From: an uncultured Saprospiraceae bacterium
Lineage (GTDB): Bacteria > Bacteroidota > Bacteroidia > Chitinophagales > Saprospiraceae
Reading direction: 5' to 3'
DNA length: 62,537 nucleotides
Assembly: GCA_938015415.1 (NCBI GenBank)
Contig: CALLPK010000064.1
Location: 1-62,537 of the forward strand
Shown here: positions 1 to 8,036 of the stretch, one piece after another
Position numbering within the stretch: the first letter of the stretch is position 1
Layout: every line of letters starts with the position of its first letter
Notes under the pieces: model-generated
The model's database searches: none
What the model saw: the letters and a program-made list of their open reading frames with translations, nothing else
What the model was told of the DNA's origin: nothing
Program-made: the position numbers and the translations under genes

Positions 1-1
1 T

Positions 2-1789
2 TGTGAAGGTGAAACATTACGTTACACTTACGCAATTGATGCTTTCAACGATGGTTCTATTGACATCACTGGTGTTGGAAACGATGCAAGTGGAACTTAC
101 CCAACTGGTGAGCACCGAATTATCTGGAGTGTAGAAGATTACTGTGGAAACGTATCTGAAGACTGTGTACAGTTGTTCTACGTAATTGACAATACGCCTC
201 CAAACATTGTTGCAACAACGCAAACGGATGTTAACCTAGCTACTGATAACGAACTTTGGCCATCAGAAGTAGAAGAATCTTCTTTTGACATTTGTTCTGA
301 TATCGTTGCTTCTTTACTTGTGAAGCCTAGTTTAGGTGACAACCAGACAGCTCCTCCAGCAGGTGCTGAAGACGGAGACGGAGCACTTTTCACTTGTGAT
401 GATTTACCAGCTGGTGCATCTGATGCAGTGATCGCTATTGATTACTGGTTACAAGATGGAGCAGGAAACTGGTCTTATGTAACTATCTTAGTAAACGTTG
501 ATGATTCTCAAGGACTATGTCCTGGTAATGAGCCTGCTGCTGCAACTGTTGCCGGTACAATTATGACCGAAGAATTAGAAGCAGTAGGTGGTGTAACTGT
601 AAACGTTGATGGTAATGCTTCTGTAATGCCTTCAGCAATGGTTACTGCTAACGATGGTGCTTACAGTTATGATCTTGCTCCTATGATGAACTACGCTATC
701 GAGCCAGTTCGTGATGATGCTCCTACAATTGGATTAACTGCTTATGATTTAATCTTATTAGGTCAGCACTTATTAGAGCAGATTACTTTAGATTCTCCTT
801 ACAAGTTGATTGCTGCGGATGTGAACAATTCTGGTTCTATCACTTCTTTAGATATGATTGCACTACGTAGAGTACTGCTTTTCATTGATACTGAATTTGC
901 TAACAATACTTCTTGGAGATTCGTTGAAAGTGCTTACACGTTCCCGAATGCTGCGAATCCATTCGCAACTACCTTCCCTGAAGTTATTAACTATAATAAC
1001 TTAACTACTGATCAGTTAGATGCTGATTTCGTAGCAGTGAAAGTGGGTGACCTTAACTTAAGTGCTCCAACTAACGCACTAGCGGAAGCTGGTGATACTC
1101 GATCTAAAGACGGTGATTTAGTTTTCAACGTAGCAGATCAGCAGTTAGTTGCTGGTAATACTTACAGCGTTGACGTGAAGGCAAATGACTTCACTAACAT
1201 GTTAGGATACCAATTCACTTTAGCTTTCGATCAGAATGCAGTTGAATTTGAAGATTTCACAGCTGGTGCTCTTAGAGGATTAACTGCTGATAACTTCGGT
1301 TTCGCGAAATTGAACGAAGGTGCTTTAACTACTGTATGGACTAATACCAACGCTGTTTCTGTAAACAACGATGAAGTATTATTCACATTGAACTTCGTAG
1401 CGAAGAAAGATGGTAACTTGAGTGATGTAATTTCTGTAGATCAGGTAAGATTTACTCCTGCAGAAGCTTACACGAACGATGGTGACTTATTCGACGTAGC
1501 AATTGACTTCGGTCAGGTTACTGACGCTGGCTTTGGCTTAGCTCAGAACCGTCCTAACCCATTCAGAAATGAAACGGTTATCGAATTCACATTGCCTGAA
1601 GCAACTACTGCAACCTTGACTATTTACGACGTCGCTGGACGTGTACTGAAGACGATCAAAGGTGATTACACGAAAGGTGCAAACATGGAAACTATCAACA
1701 GTAGTGACCTGAATGCAACTGGAGTAATGTACTACCAATTAGATACGCCTACTCAGTCTGCGACCATGAAGATGATCGTGATCAAGTAA
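2..1789 (+). CDS. C-terminal part of a large T9SS-secreted surface protein (5' end outside window)
   Basis: The frame is open from the first bases, so this is the last 595 residues of a larger protein. In order: Cys-containing adhesin-type (HYR/SprB-like) repeat ends (to about residue 170), a short carboxypeptidase-regulatory-like stretch, a dockerin-like calcium segment (IAADVNNSGSITSLDMIALR, around residues 270-290), a cohesin-like beta domain (LVFNVADQQLVAGNTYSVDV onward), and a type A T9SS sorting domain (NRPNPFRNETVIEF ... GVMYYQLDT ... MKMIVIK). The role inferred is an exported, surface-anchored or released adhesin. The last 330 residues closely resemble the C-terminus of the peroxidase at 15.5-18.5 kb. 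Codon use is strongly biased (TTC, AAC, GCT, GGT preferred), unlike most neighbours, which suggests high expression. Two hairpin terminators follow. Confidence 0.9.
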   Translation, partial: CEGETLRYTYAIDAFNDGSIDITGVGNDASGTYPTGEHRIIWSVEDYCGNVSEDCVQLFYVIDNTPPNIVATTQTDVNLATDNELWPSEVEESSFDICSDIVASLLVKPSLGDNQTAPPAGAEDGDGALFTCDDLPAGASDAVIAIDYWLQDGAGNWSYVTILVNVDDSQGLCPGNEPAAATVAGTIMTEELEAVGGVTVNVDGNASVMPSAMVTANDGAYSYDLAPMMNYAIEPVRDDAPTIGLTAYDLILLGQHLLEQITLDSPYKLIAADVNNSGSITSLDMIALRRVLLFIDTEFANNTSWRFVESAYTFPNAANPFATTFPEVINYNNLTTDQLDADFVAVKVGDLNLSAPTNALAEAGDTRSKDGDLVFNVADQQLVAGNTYSVDVKANDFTNMLGYQFTLAFDQNAVEFEDFTAGALRGLTADNFGFAKLNEGALTTVWTNTNAVSVNNDEVLFTLNFVAKKDGNLSDVISVDQVRFTPAEAYTNDGDLFDVAIDFGQVTDAGFGLAQNRPNPFRNETVIEFTLPEATTATLTIYDVAGRVLKTIKGDYTKGANMETINSSDLNATGVMYYQLDTPTQSATMKMIVIK

Positions 1790-1802
1790 GTTATACTAGC
1801 TC

Positions 1803-1838
1803 AAAATCCGATTTAAGAATGCTTTAAAATCGGTTTTT
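1803..1838 (+). terminator. Hairpin terminator after the secreted protein gene
   Basis: CCGATTT pairs with AAATCGG (with a small bulge in the extended stem) and is followed by TTTTT. It lies 14 bases after the stop codon at 1789. Confidence 0.6.
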
Positions 1839-1843
1839 GGGAT

Positions 1844-1878
1844 GGCCTCTTCCCGACAAGTTCGGGAGGGGGCTTTTT
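1844..1878 (+). terminator. Second, GC-rich terminator
   Basis: GCCTCTTCCCGA and TCGGGAGGGGGC form a stem with G-U pairs around a short loop, followed by a run of T. It is in tandem with the previous hairpin. Confidence 0.6.
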
Positions 1879-1880
1879 TA

Positions 1881-1939
1881 TGCCCGGTAGGGACGTATGG
1901 GCGAATTGCAATTCGCCCATACTGCCCCTACCTCAGGCA
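1881..1939. repeat. Long palindromic (REP-like) element
   Basis: Positions 1897-1920 form a perfect 24-base palindrome centred on GAATTGCAATTC. The flanks continue the symmetry imperfectly: GGTAGGG at 1886-1892 against CCCCTACC at 1925-1932, and TGCC at 1881 against GGCA at 1936. It looks like a dispersed palindromic element rather than a simple operator. It lies directly upstream of the ruvX promoter. Confidence 0.65.
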
Positions 1940-1947
1940 TAAAATAT

Positions 1948-1955
1948 TATCTTTG
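1948..1955 (+). promoter_or_regulatory. -7 promoter element of ruvX (TATCTTTG)
   Basis: Exact match to the Bacteroidota -7 consensus TAnnTTTG. The ATG starts 4 nt after the element, so the predicted transcription start falls on or beside the start codon. I found no convincing -33 box. Confidence 0.65.
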
Positions 1956-1959
1956 TACC

Positions 1960-2373
1960 ATGGCTAGAATCCTTAGTATTGATTATGGACAAAAAAGGAC
2001 GGGACTGGCCGTTACGGATCCGCTTCAGATCATCGCCAATGGTCTGGATACCGTGGCGACTACCAACCTTCAGGAATGGTTATTTAACTATATTGCGACC
2101 GAAACGGTAGCGGAGGTCGTCATCGGTTACCCAAGGCATCTGGATGGAAATCCTACTACGCTGGTACCCACCATTGAAAAATTAAGGGAAACGCTGATAA
2201 AACAATTCCCGAAACTTGTGGTTTCTTACATGGACGAACAGTTTACCTCTTACGAAGCAAAGCAAATTATTTTGCAGAGTGGAGCGCGCAAGAAAAAAAG
2301 AAGGGATAAAGGACTGGTCGATAAGATTAGCGCCGTTTTGATTTTACAAAATTATTTAGAAAGCAAACGATAA
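1960..2373 (+). CDS. ruvX: YqgF/RuvX family putative pre-16S rRNA nuclease
   Basis: A 137-residue protein of the usual family length. It has the RNase H-like fold signature LSIDYGQKRTGLAV (D8), the strand VVIGYP (53-58), the acidic segment MDEQFTSYEA (91-100) and the C-terminal DKISAVLIL. YqgF proteins take part in 16S rRNA 5' maturation and were earlier proposed as Holliday-junction resolvases. The ATG at 1960 was chosen over a longer in-frame start at 1897 because family homology begins at MARILSIDYG and because the longer start would lie inside the palindrome and upstream of the promoter. Only 2 nt separate it from def, so the two are probably co-transcribed. The message is probably leaderless. 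Confidence 0.92.
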   Translation: MARILSIDYGQKRTGLAVTDPLQIIANGLDTVATTNLQEWLFNYIATETVAEVVIGYPRHLDGNPTTLVPTIEKLRETLIKQFPKLVVSYMDEQFTSYEAKQIILQSGARKKKRRDKGLVDKISAVLILQNYLESKR

Positions 2374-2375
2374 CA

Positions 2376-2936
2376 ATGATTTTACCTATTTATGCTTACG
2401 GTCACCCAGTATTAAATAAAGTAACAAAACCAATAGCGCCAGATGATCCTGATTTTGATCAACTATTGGCGGATATGTGGGAAACGATGTACGAGGCTCA
2501 AGGAGTAGGCTTAGCTGCTCCTCAGATAGGAAAGTCTCTACGGTTATTTTTGGTAGATACCATACAAATAATGGACGAGGGGAAAGAGGACGAAGGAATC
2601 AAACAAGCTTTTATAAACGCAGAAAAACTGGAAGAGGGTGGAGAGCCTTGGGATTATGAAGAAGGCTGCCTGAGTATTCCGGATATCCGGGCGGATGTAG
2701 AACGTCCCGCTCAAATCAAATTACGATATCAGGACGAAAATTTTAAAACCCACGAAAAAGTTTTTACAGGAATGAACGCCAGAGTAATCCAGCATGAATA
2801 TGACCATGTAGAGGGTGTTCTATTTACCCAATACCTGCGTCCGTTGAAAAAGCGCTTAATGAAAAGAAAACTGGAAAGGATCAAAACGGGAAAAATAGAA
2901 CCTAAATACCGTATGAAATTTCACGTGAAACGATGA
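2376..2936 (+). CDS. def: Peptide deformylase
   Basis: A 186-residue enzyme that removes the N-formyl group from nascent proteins. All three family motifs are present: GVGLAAPQIG (43-52), EEGCLSIP with metal ligand C98, and QHEYDH with metal ligands H140 and H144 and catalytic E141. Length is normal, and the C-terminus is basic (LKKRLMKRKLERIK), as is common in Bacteroidota members. The gene starts 2 nt after ruvX and forms a two-gene operon with it. Confidence 0.97.
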   Translation: MILPIYAYGHPVLNKVTKPIAPDDPDFDQLLADMWETMYEAQGVGLAAPQIGKSLRLFLVDTIQIMDEGKEDEGIKQAFINAEKLEEGGEPWDYEEGCLSIPDIRADVERPAQIKLRYQDENFKTHEKVFTGMNARVIQHEYDHVEGVLFTQYLRPLKKRLMKRKLERIKTGKIEPKYRMKFHVKR

Positions 2937-3010
2937 GTAAGTTGAGTCCGACCGTACTCGAAGCGAACTAAAATGGACGGAGAAGTAGGTAAGTTTAACT
3001 TTACCAATCC

Positions 3011-3649
3011 TTATTTTCTACCAAAATCAGCCGGGATTTCTCCCCAGTTTTTGGTGTCCCATTTCAAAATCGGATTCTTATATTTATTATTTTTTAACCA
3101 GGAAACGCCTCTTTCCATCAATTCAAAAAGAATAGCATTTTGAGCAGTTTTTGTCAGGGTTGTTTTTACCTTTTTGTTTCGCACCCAGGCCATGGCGGTT
3201 CTGGAGTCTGTATAAATGACCAAATCCTCCTTTCCTTCTTTTTTTAAATAGGCCAACGCGTGCACAAGTGCTAAAAATTCACCAATATTATTAGTCCCTC
3301 TCTGATAAGGACCTTTTCGGAAAAACTCATAGGTTGTTTTAGTATCTACTCCACGGTATTCCATAATCCCTGGATTACCACTACAGGCGGCATCTACTGC
3401 GATGCTGTTCCAGATGATGTCCGGATGGTCAGGACGCAGTGTTTTGCCACCTGATGCCTTCTTACCGCCTTTTCGGATAAAATCAGATGCATTACTACCA
3501 AAAGCGACTTCTGCTTCTTCGAGAGAACCAAATGATTTAAAGCGAGCACCAGGATAGCCTTTTATTTGCAACTGACAATCAGTCCAGTTATCAAATATGC
3601 CAGTCTCATTTCCTTCCCAGACTACGTAGTATTTTTTCTTTTTTGCCAT
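3011..3649 (-). CDS. Ribonuclease H with N-terminal viroplasmin (hybrid-binding) domain
   Basis: A 212-residue protein. Residues 5-50 (YYVVWEGNETGIFDNW ... GSLEEAEVAF) form the caulimovirus viroplasmin-type RNA/DNA hybrid-binding domain. The rest is an RNase HI domain with acidic residues D86 (IAVDAACSGNPG), E124 (NNIGEFLALVHAL) and D148 (IYTDSRTAMAWV). It degrades RNA in RNA-DNA hybrids. It is encoded alone on the reverse strand, convergent with ruvX-def. I see no strong -7 element upstream. Confidence 0.93.
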   Translation of the reverse strand: MAKKKKYYVVWEGNETGIFDNWTDCQLQIKGYPGARFKSFGSLEEAEVAFGSNASDFIRKGGKKASGGKTLRPDHPDIIWNSIAVDAACSGNPGIMEYRGVDTKTTYEFFRKGPYQRGTNNIGEFLALVHALAYLKKEGKEDLVIYTDSRTAMAWVRNKKVKTTLTKTAQNAILFELMERGVSWLKNNKYKNPILKWDTKNWGEIPADFGRK

Positions 3650-3819
3650 AGTAATAAATAATAATAATATGAGGAGTAAAATTAAAGCCTACCTCCAATT
3701 AATAATCAGATTTTTAGAACAATAGTTTTCCTTTTAGCATACGGGTTCAAAATCAATATTCATTATTCAACATTTCATATTCGATATTGAAATTATCGTT
3801 CAAACGCTTAAAATTATAC

Positions 3820-3827
3820 TATTTTTG
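3820..3827 (+). promoter_or_regulatory. -7 promoter element of tatD (TATTTTTG)
   Basis: TAnnTTTG match 16 nt before the ATG at 3844. Confidence 0.5.
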
Positions 3828-3843
3828 TTGGTTAAAAAAACAG

Positions 3844-4617
3844 ATGTTAATTGACACCCATGCGCATATCTATCTCCCTAAATTTGACAAAGATCGGGAA
3901 GCAGTCATGAAGCGGGCCGCCGAAGCCAGCGTTCATAAAATTTTTCTGCCAAACGTAGACAGCACAACCATTCCCGCAATGCTGGCATTAGAAGCTGATT
4001 ACCCGGGCCGTTGTTTTGCGATGATGGGATTGCACCCTTGCTCGGTAAAAGAAAACGTATCAGAAGAACTGGAAATTGTCAAATCATGGCTGGATAAGCG
4101 ACCTTTTTGTGCGGTAGGTGAAATAGGGATTGATCTCTACTGGGACAAAACTTTTTTTGTACAGCAAACAGATGCTTTTAAAAAGCAAATTGAGTGGGCG
4201 ATTGATCTGGATATTCCCATCGTAATTCATTCTCGTGAAAGCACAGATATTGTTATTGAAATTTTAACCGAGATGAAACACCCCAAATTGCGTGGCATCT
4301 TTCATTGCTTTAGTGGAAATGCCGTCCAGGCCAGGAAAGTCGTCGACCAGGGATTCCATCTGGGAATCGGAGGAGTACTTACCTACAAAAAATCTACCCT
4401 GCCCGATGCCATCAAGGATATACCGCTCGAATGGCTGGTTTTAGAAACGGATTCCCCTTATTTACCACCCGTACCTTTTCGTGGAAAAAGAAATGAAAGT
4501 GCTTACATACACCAAATAGGGGACTATCTTGCATCTGTTAAACAGTTGCCTTTTAAAGAAATTGCAACGCAAACCACAAAAAATGCCCAAAGAATATTTG
4601 ATAAACCAGAAAAATAA
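3844..4617 (+). CDS. tatD: TatD family metal-dependent deoxyribonuclease
   Basis: A 257-residue TIM-barrel hydrolase. Motifs: DTHAHIYLPKFD (metal ligands H6 and H8), GEIGIDLYWD (Glu ligand), IPIVIHSRES, IFHCFSG and VLETDSPYLPP (Asp ligand). The family has 3'-5' exonuclease activity on DNA/RNA and is linked to DNA repair. The internal ATG at 3844 was preferred to an in-frame start 19 codons upstream because homology begins at MLIDTHAH and a -7 element lies between the two. Confidence 0.93.
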   Translation: MLIDTHAHIYLPKFDKDREAVMKRAAEASVHKIFLPNVDSTTIPAMLALEADYPGRCFAMMGLHPCSVKENVSEELEIVKSWLDKRPFCAVGEIGIDLYWDKTFFVQQTDAFKKQIEWAIDLDIPIVIHSRESTDIVIEILTEMKHPKLRGIFHCFSGNAVQARKVVDQGFHLGIGGVLTYKKSTLPDAIKDIPLEWLVLETDSPYLPPVPFRGKRNESAYIHQIGDYLASVKQLPFKEIATQTTKNAQRIFDKPEK

Positions 4618-4841
4618 CCATCTTTAGGCCACGGTTTACTATATTGCGGTTTCTTCGGCGAAAACAACCGAAAAATAGCGAAAAACATAAAAAAAACCGA
4701 TAGAAGTTAGTTTTTATATGTTTGAGTGAATAAAAATTTTGAAATGTTATATTATTTTCCAATTTTTGTGAATCGCTTTTGATATGAAACACATAGGAAA
4801 AGAAATGGTGCGTATTTTTTGATAAACAATACAAACTAGAA

Positions 4842-4929
4842 GGAGAGGTGTCCGAGTGGCTTAAGGAGCACGCCTGGAAAGCGTGTGTACGTCAAAAGCG
4901 TACCGAGGGTTCGAATCCCTCTCTCTCCG
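4842..4929 (+). tRNA. tRNA-Ser (GGA)
   Basis: The acceptor stem GGAGAGG pairs with TCTCTCC. The anticodon stem CACGC/GCGTG encloses the loop CTGGAAA, giving anticodon GGA. There is a long class II variable arm (about 4884-4903) and a normal T arm with TTCGAAT. The discriminator is G and the CCA end is not encoded. Confidence 0.96.
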
Positions 4930-5062
4930 CATGATTATCTGACATTTATTTAAAGTAAGATTAAACAACGGCAGTGATGTTGTATTCTTCTGGACCAGAT
5001 AAAAATTAAACAAACATAAAAAACCATATTTTTTAAATCAAACAATCGTTAAACCTTTAATT

Positions 5063-5788
5063 ATGCGTAAATTAATAGCGTTACTATTCGTACTAGGCGT
5101 TGGCCTCTTAAATGGTGGTCTAGAACTAGCGGCACAAGAGCCTGCAGAGGCTGCTACGGGCTTTCAATTACTTAAACAATACTTTATTCAGGGTGACTGG
5201 AGATTTATGAGTCTTGTACTTGTATGTCTGATCCTCGGTTTAGCTTTTTGTATTGAAAGAATTATTACCCTTAATATTGCTACGGCTAACACGGACAAAC
5301 TTGTTGCCGGTATTGATGATCGTCTCAAGGCAGGTGATATCAATGGTGCCATGGAAGTAGCCAAGTCTACTCAAGGCCCAACTGCAAGTATTTTATATGA
5401 AGGTTTGCGTAACGCACCTCGTGGTCCAGAAGCAGTTGAAAAAGCAATCGTCTCTTACGGTGGTGTTCAAATGGGACTTTTAGAAAAAGGACTGGTATGG
5501 ATTTCACTTTTTATCGCCATTGCACCCATGCTAGGGTTTATGGGTACGGTAATCGGGATGATCCAGGCCTTCGATAAGATTGAAGCAGTAGGTGACCTTT
5601 CTCCTTCCGTAGTTGCGGGTGGTATCAAGGTAGCACTTTTGACCACGGTATTCGGTCTGGTCGTGGCGATTATTCTTCAGATTTTTTACAATTACATCGT
5701 TTCCAAGATTGACAGTATCGTTAACAAGATGGAAGATGCTTCCGTAGCATTAGTAGACATTATGGCTACTAACAATGTATTTAAATAA
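5063..5788 (+). CDS. exbB: MotA/TolQ/ExbB proton channel family protein
   Basis: A 241-residue inner-membrane protein. Residues 1-25 form a hydrophobic leader ending in AAQ. The first core membrane segment (SLVLVCLILGLAFCIE) is near residues 50-66, and the conserved family block follows with LVWISLFIAIAPMLGFMGTV and the third segment VALLTTVFGLVVAIILQIFY. ExbB forms the pentameric channel that uses proton-motive force to energise TonB-dependent outer-membrane transport. It is first in a run with a four-helix membrane protein and two ExbD proteins on the same strand, with gaps of 28, 7 and 32 nt. Confidence 0.93.
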   Translation: MRKLIALLFVLGVGLLNGGLELAAQEPAEAATGFQLLKQYFIQGDWRFMSLVLVCLILGLAFCIERIITLNIATANTDKLVAGIDDRLKAGDINGAMEVAKSTQGPTASILYEGLRNAPRGPEAVEKAIVSYGGVQMGLLEKGLVWISLFIAIAPMLGFMGTVIGMIQAFDKIEAVGDLSPSVVAGGIKVALLTTVFGLVVAIILQIFYNYIVSKIDSIVNKMEDASVALVDIMATNNVFK

Positions 5789-5816
5789 TCGTTCCTAACC
5801 TTAATACAATATTATT

Positions 5817-6287
5817 ATGTATAAAACACTCACAAAAAACGGCCAAATGTTTGCCTTTGGGTTGGGATTACTCATCACCATCGCATTCCTGGGATCTGTA
5901 TTTTCTGGATTAGATACCTTCAATGGTCTTTCCAAGGAAGCGCAGTACGAAACCGGAATCTTTGATCTGGGAATTTACGCCGTGGCATTTCTTACCGTTC
6001 TTTGCTTTCTGGCAATGTTCCTTTTCGGAATCTTCCAGGTAGTAACAGATCTGAAAGGTTCGTTAAAAGGGCTCATCGGTTTCGCAGTATTATTAGTTAT
6101 CTTCGGGATTGCTTACAGTACGGCAACTATTGAATCTGGTCCTTTTTGGGATCCAATTCTTAAAGATTTTGGCGTAACCGACGGAGCCAGTAAATTTATC
6201 ACTGGAGCTATCTGGACTTGTTTGTTCATGATCGGTGTGGCCGTGGTCACTTTTGTTCTTTCAGAAATTCGTAACTTCTTTAAATAA
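5817..6287 (+). CDS. Four-helix membrane protein of the ExbB/ExbD operon (unknown function)
   Basis: A 156-residue protein with four predicted membrane segments (about 10-31, 52-75, 84-104 and 127-150), no recognised domain and few charged residues. It starts 28 nt after exbB and ends 7 nt before exbD, so it almost certainly belongs to the same transcript. A role in the proton-channel complex (assembly or accessory subunit) is inferred from position only. Confidence 0.85.
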   Translation: MYKTLTKNGQMFAFGLGLLITIAFLGSVFSGLDTFNGLSKEAQYETGIFDLGIYAVAFLTVLCFLAMFLFGIFQVVTDLKGSLKGLIGFAVLLVIFGIAYSTATIESGPFWDPILKDFGVTDGASKFITGAIWTCLFMIGVAVVTFVLSEIRNFFK

Positions 6288-6294
6288 ATCAAAC

Positions 6295-6852
6295 ATGGCA
6301 AAGAAAAGTAGTAAGGATCGGTTGACGAATGAAATCAATGCCGGTTCGATGGCGGACATCGCCTTCTTGCTTCTGATTTTCTTCCTTGTAACAACGACTA
6401 TCGTTCAGGATAAAGGGATCACGGTAAAGTTACCACCCTGGTCTGAGGAAGAAGTGGATGCTACCAAACTGAAAACACGTAACGTATTCTCAGTACTGGT
6501 AAACGCACAAAATCAATTGCTTGTAAGAGATGAACCTGCTAATATTGAAGAGCTGAAAGATCGTGCTAAGGAGTTTATTATGAACCCCAGAGGTCAGGAA
6601 GATCTAGCTGAAAAACCAACAAAGGCAATTATCTCTTTAAAAAATGACCGGGGAACGGAATATAAAACGTACCTCGCAGTCTATAATGAACTAAAGGCTG
6701 CTTATAATGAACTTTGGGATGAAGAAGCGCAACGCAAATACGGAACAGAGTACAGTGATAACATGCCGACAGAACAGAAGAGAGCCATCAAAGGAAAAAT
6801 ACCTTTCGTTTTATCCGAGGCCGAACCTACGGCATTTGGAGACGAAAAGTAA
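6295..6852 (+). CDS. exbD: ExbD/TolR family biopolymer transport protein (first copy)
   Basis: A 185-residue protein with one membrane segment near the N-terminus. MADIAFLLLIFFLVTTT carries the conserved Asp that relays protons. The periplasmic domain follows. The ATG at 6295 is 7 nt after the preceding gene; an earlier in-frame start overlaps that gene and precedes the homology. It works with ExbB and is paired with a second, divergent ExbD downstream. Confidence 0.92.
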   Translation: MAKKSSKDRLTNEINAGSMADIAFLLLIFFLVTTTIVQDKGITVKLPPWSEEEVDATKLKTRNVFSVLVNAQNQLLVRDEPANIEELKDRAKEFIMNPRGQEDLAEKPTKAIISLKNDRGTEYKTYLAVYNELKAAYNELWDEEAQRKYGTEYSDNMPTEQKRAIKGKIPFVLSEAEPTAFGDEK

Positions 6853-6884
6853 ACCGCCTTTATTAATTTTTAAATAAATTTTTT

Positions 6885-7352
6885 ATGTCTAAATTTAGTA
6901 AGAAAAGAGGTAAGGCGACTCCTGCCATTTCCACCGCTTCGTTGCCGGATATTATCTTTATGTTATTATTTTTCTTTATGGTAGTAACCGTATTGAGAGA
7001 TTCTTCTCTGATGGTAAAAGTTAATACACCCCAGGCTTCTGAGCTAACGAAACTCGAAGAAAAGTCACTAGTAAACTATCTTTACATTGGTCGACCTACT
7101 GATCAGTATAAAGAACAATATGGTACTAGTCCACGACTTCAACTCGGAGATAAGTTTGCTACCGTAGATGATATACCCTTATTTTTGGAAAAACACAAAA
7201 TTAAGGTTGCGGAAAACAAGCGAGCGCGTATCACTTCTTCTCTCAAAGTAGATGGTGACGTAACCATGGGTATCGTTCAGGATATCAAAACGCAATTACG
7301 CAAATCCAATCAGCTAAAAGTAAATTATTCGGCTAAGCCTAAAAGCGAGTAA
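6885..7352 (+). CDS. exbD: ExbD/TolR family biopolymer transport protein (second copy)
   Basis: A 155-residue protein with a single N-terminal membrane segment, LPDIIFMLLFFFMVVTVL, which contains the family Asp, and a short periplasmic domain ending KVNYSAKPKSE. It differs clearly from the first ExbD, so the pair may form a heterodimer inside the ExbB pentamer, as suggested for paired ExbD genes in Bacteroidota. It is the last gene of the operon, followed by a strong terminator. Confidence 0.92.
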   Translation: MSKFSKKRGKATPAISTASLPDIIFMLLFFFMVVTVLRDSSLMVKVNTPQASELTKLEEKSLVNYLYIGRPTDQYKEQYGTSPRLQLGDKFATVDDIPLFLEKHKIKVAENKRARITSSLKVDGDVTMGIVQDIKTQLRKSNQLKVNYSAKPKSE

Positions 7353-7375
7353 TTTTATTTAGTTGCTTTATACTT

Positions 7376-7416
7376 AAAATCCCGAAAAGAGCATTTCGCT
7401 TTCTTCGGGATTTTTT
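7376..7416 (+). terminator. Terminator of the ExbB/ExbD operon
   Basis: AATCCCGAA and TTCGGGATT form a stem flanked by an A-run and TTTTTT, so it may work in both directions. It lies between convergent genes. Confidence 0.8.
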
Positions 7417-7440
7417 ATTATCTAAACTGAATGATGATAT

Positions 7441-7881
7441 TTATCTTAGCCGATCCATTGACTGTACCAGTTTCTCATCTTTATTAATAAAATGATTGGC
7501 TAAAAAGGCAAAGACCAAAAAGACAAAAGGAAGATAGACGCCGATTCCATCGTCAGGTGTTACATTTGCAGCCATATTGGGTTTATCATTCATAAACAAA
7601 ACTACCGTCAAAATAAGGCCAATGATATTCGCGACAATGGCAAGACGATTGACCAATAATTGTGTTTTACGATTTCGAAATAAAAATATACCAACGAAAG
7701 TCAGCAATCCAGCTAAAGAGAAAAGAACCAATAATCCGATATTATCCTGTAGATTATAAATTCCATCCGCAAAAACCGTAGATTGGCTCATTGCTTGTGC
7801 TTGCGCAAAAGGAAAGGCAAATAACGAAAATGCCGAACCCGAAGCGAGTAATAAAAATATAGACTGAATTCTTTGTATCAT
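7441..7881 (-). CDS. DUF4293 family membrane protein
   Basis: A 146-residue protein with four membrane segments. Its N-terminus (MIQRIQSIFLLLAS) is the hallmark of the Bacteroidota DUF4293 family. Function is unknown. It is divergent from the FAD oxidoreductase and has its own -7 element at 7919-7926. Confidence 0.85.
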   Translation of the reverse strand: MIQRIQSIFLLLASGSAFSLFAFPFAQAQAMSQSTVFADGIYNLQDNIGLLVLFSLAGLLTFVGIFLFRNRKTQLLVNRLAIVANIIGLILTVVLFMNDKPNMAANVTPDDGIGVYLPFVFLVFAFLANHFINKDEKLVQSMDRLR

Positions 7882-7918
7882 ATTATTTTATTTTTTGATA
7901 GAAATATTTGATTAATCA

Positions 7919-7926
7919 CAAAGATA
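7919..7926 (-). promoter_or_regulatory. -7 promoter element of the DUF4293 gene (TATCTTTG)
   Basis: Reverse-strand TAnnTTTG match 37 nt upstream of the start codon. Confidence 0.6.
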
Positions 7927-7944
7927 GAAAAAAGACCACAAAAT

Positions 7945-7952
7945 TAAATTTG
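7945..7952 (+). promoter_or_regulatory. -7 promoter element of the FAD oxidoreductase gene (TAAATTTG)
   Basis: TAnnTTTG match. Transcription would start near 7957, the first base before the octanucleotide repeat, so almost the whole leader would be repeat. Confidence 0.55.
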
Positions 7953-7957
7953 TTTTA

Positions 7958-8029
7958 CAACTCAACAACTCAACAACTCAACAACTCAACAACTCAACAA
8001 CTCAACAACTCAACAACTCAACAGCTCAA
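7958..8029 (+). repeat. Octanucleotide tandem repeat (CAACTCAA), 8 perfect copies plus one variant
   Basis: Eight exact CAACTCAA units (7958-8021) are followed by CAGCTCAA (8022-8029). The array ends 7 nt before the oxidoreductase ATG. It has no in-frame stop, and as coding sequence it would read as an 8-residue Asn/Ser/Thr/Gln/Leu repeat. Confidence 0.95.
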
Positions 8030-8036
8030 CAACAAA

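Noticed and set aside
1897-1959. Longer start for ruvX at 1897
   Set aside because: The extra 21 codons are half of the palindrome plus the promoter, and family homology begins at 1960.
4553-4834. Reverse-strand 93-residue frame between tatD and tRNA-Ser
   Set aside because: It overlaps the end of tatD and is rich in Phe, Asn and Lys, as AT-rich non-coding sequence would be. No recognisable motif.
7958-8029. CRISPR array
   Set aside because: The octanucleotide copies are contiguous with no spacers.
7908-8036. In-frame N-terminal extension of the FAD oxidoreductase through the octanucleotide repeat
   Set aside because: It starts upstream of the predicted promoter and within the divergent promoter region, and homology begins at 8037. 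It is kept only as an alternative in the phase-variation finding.
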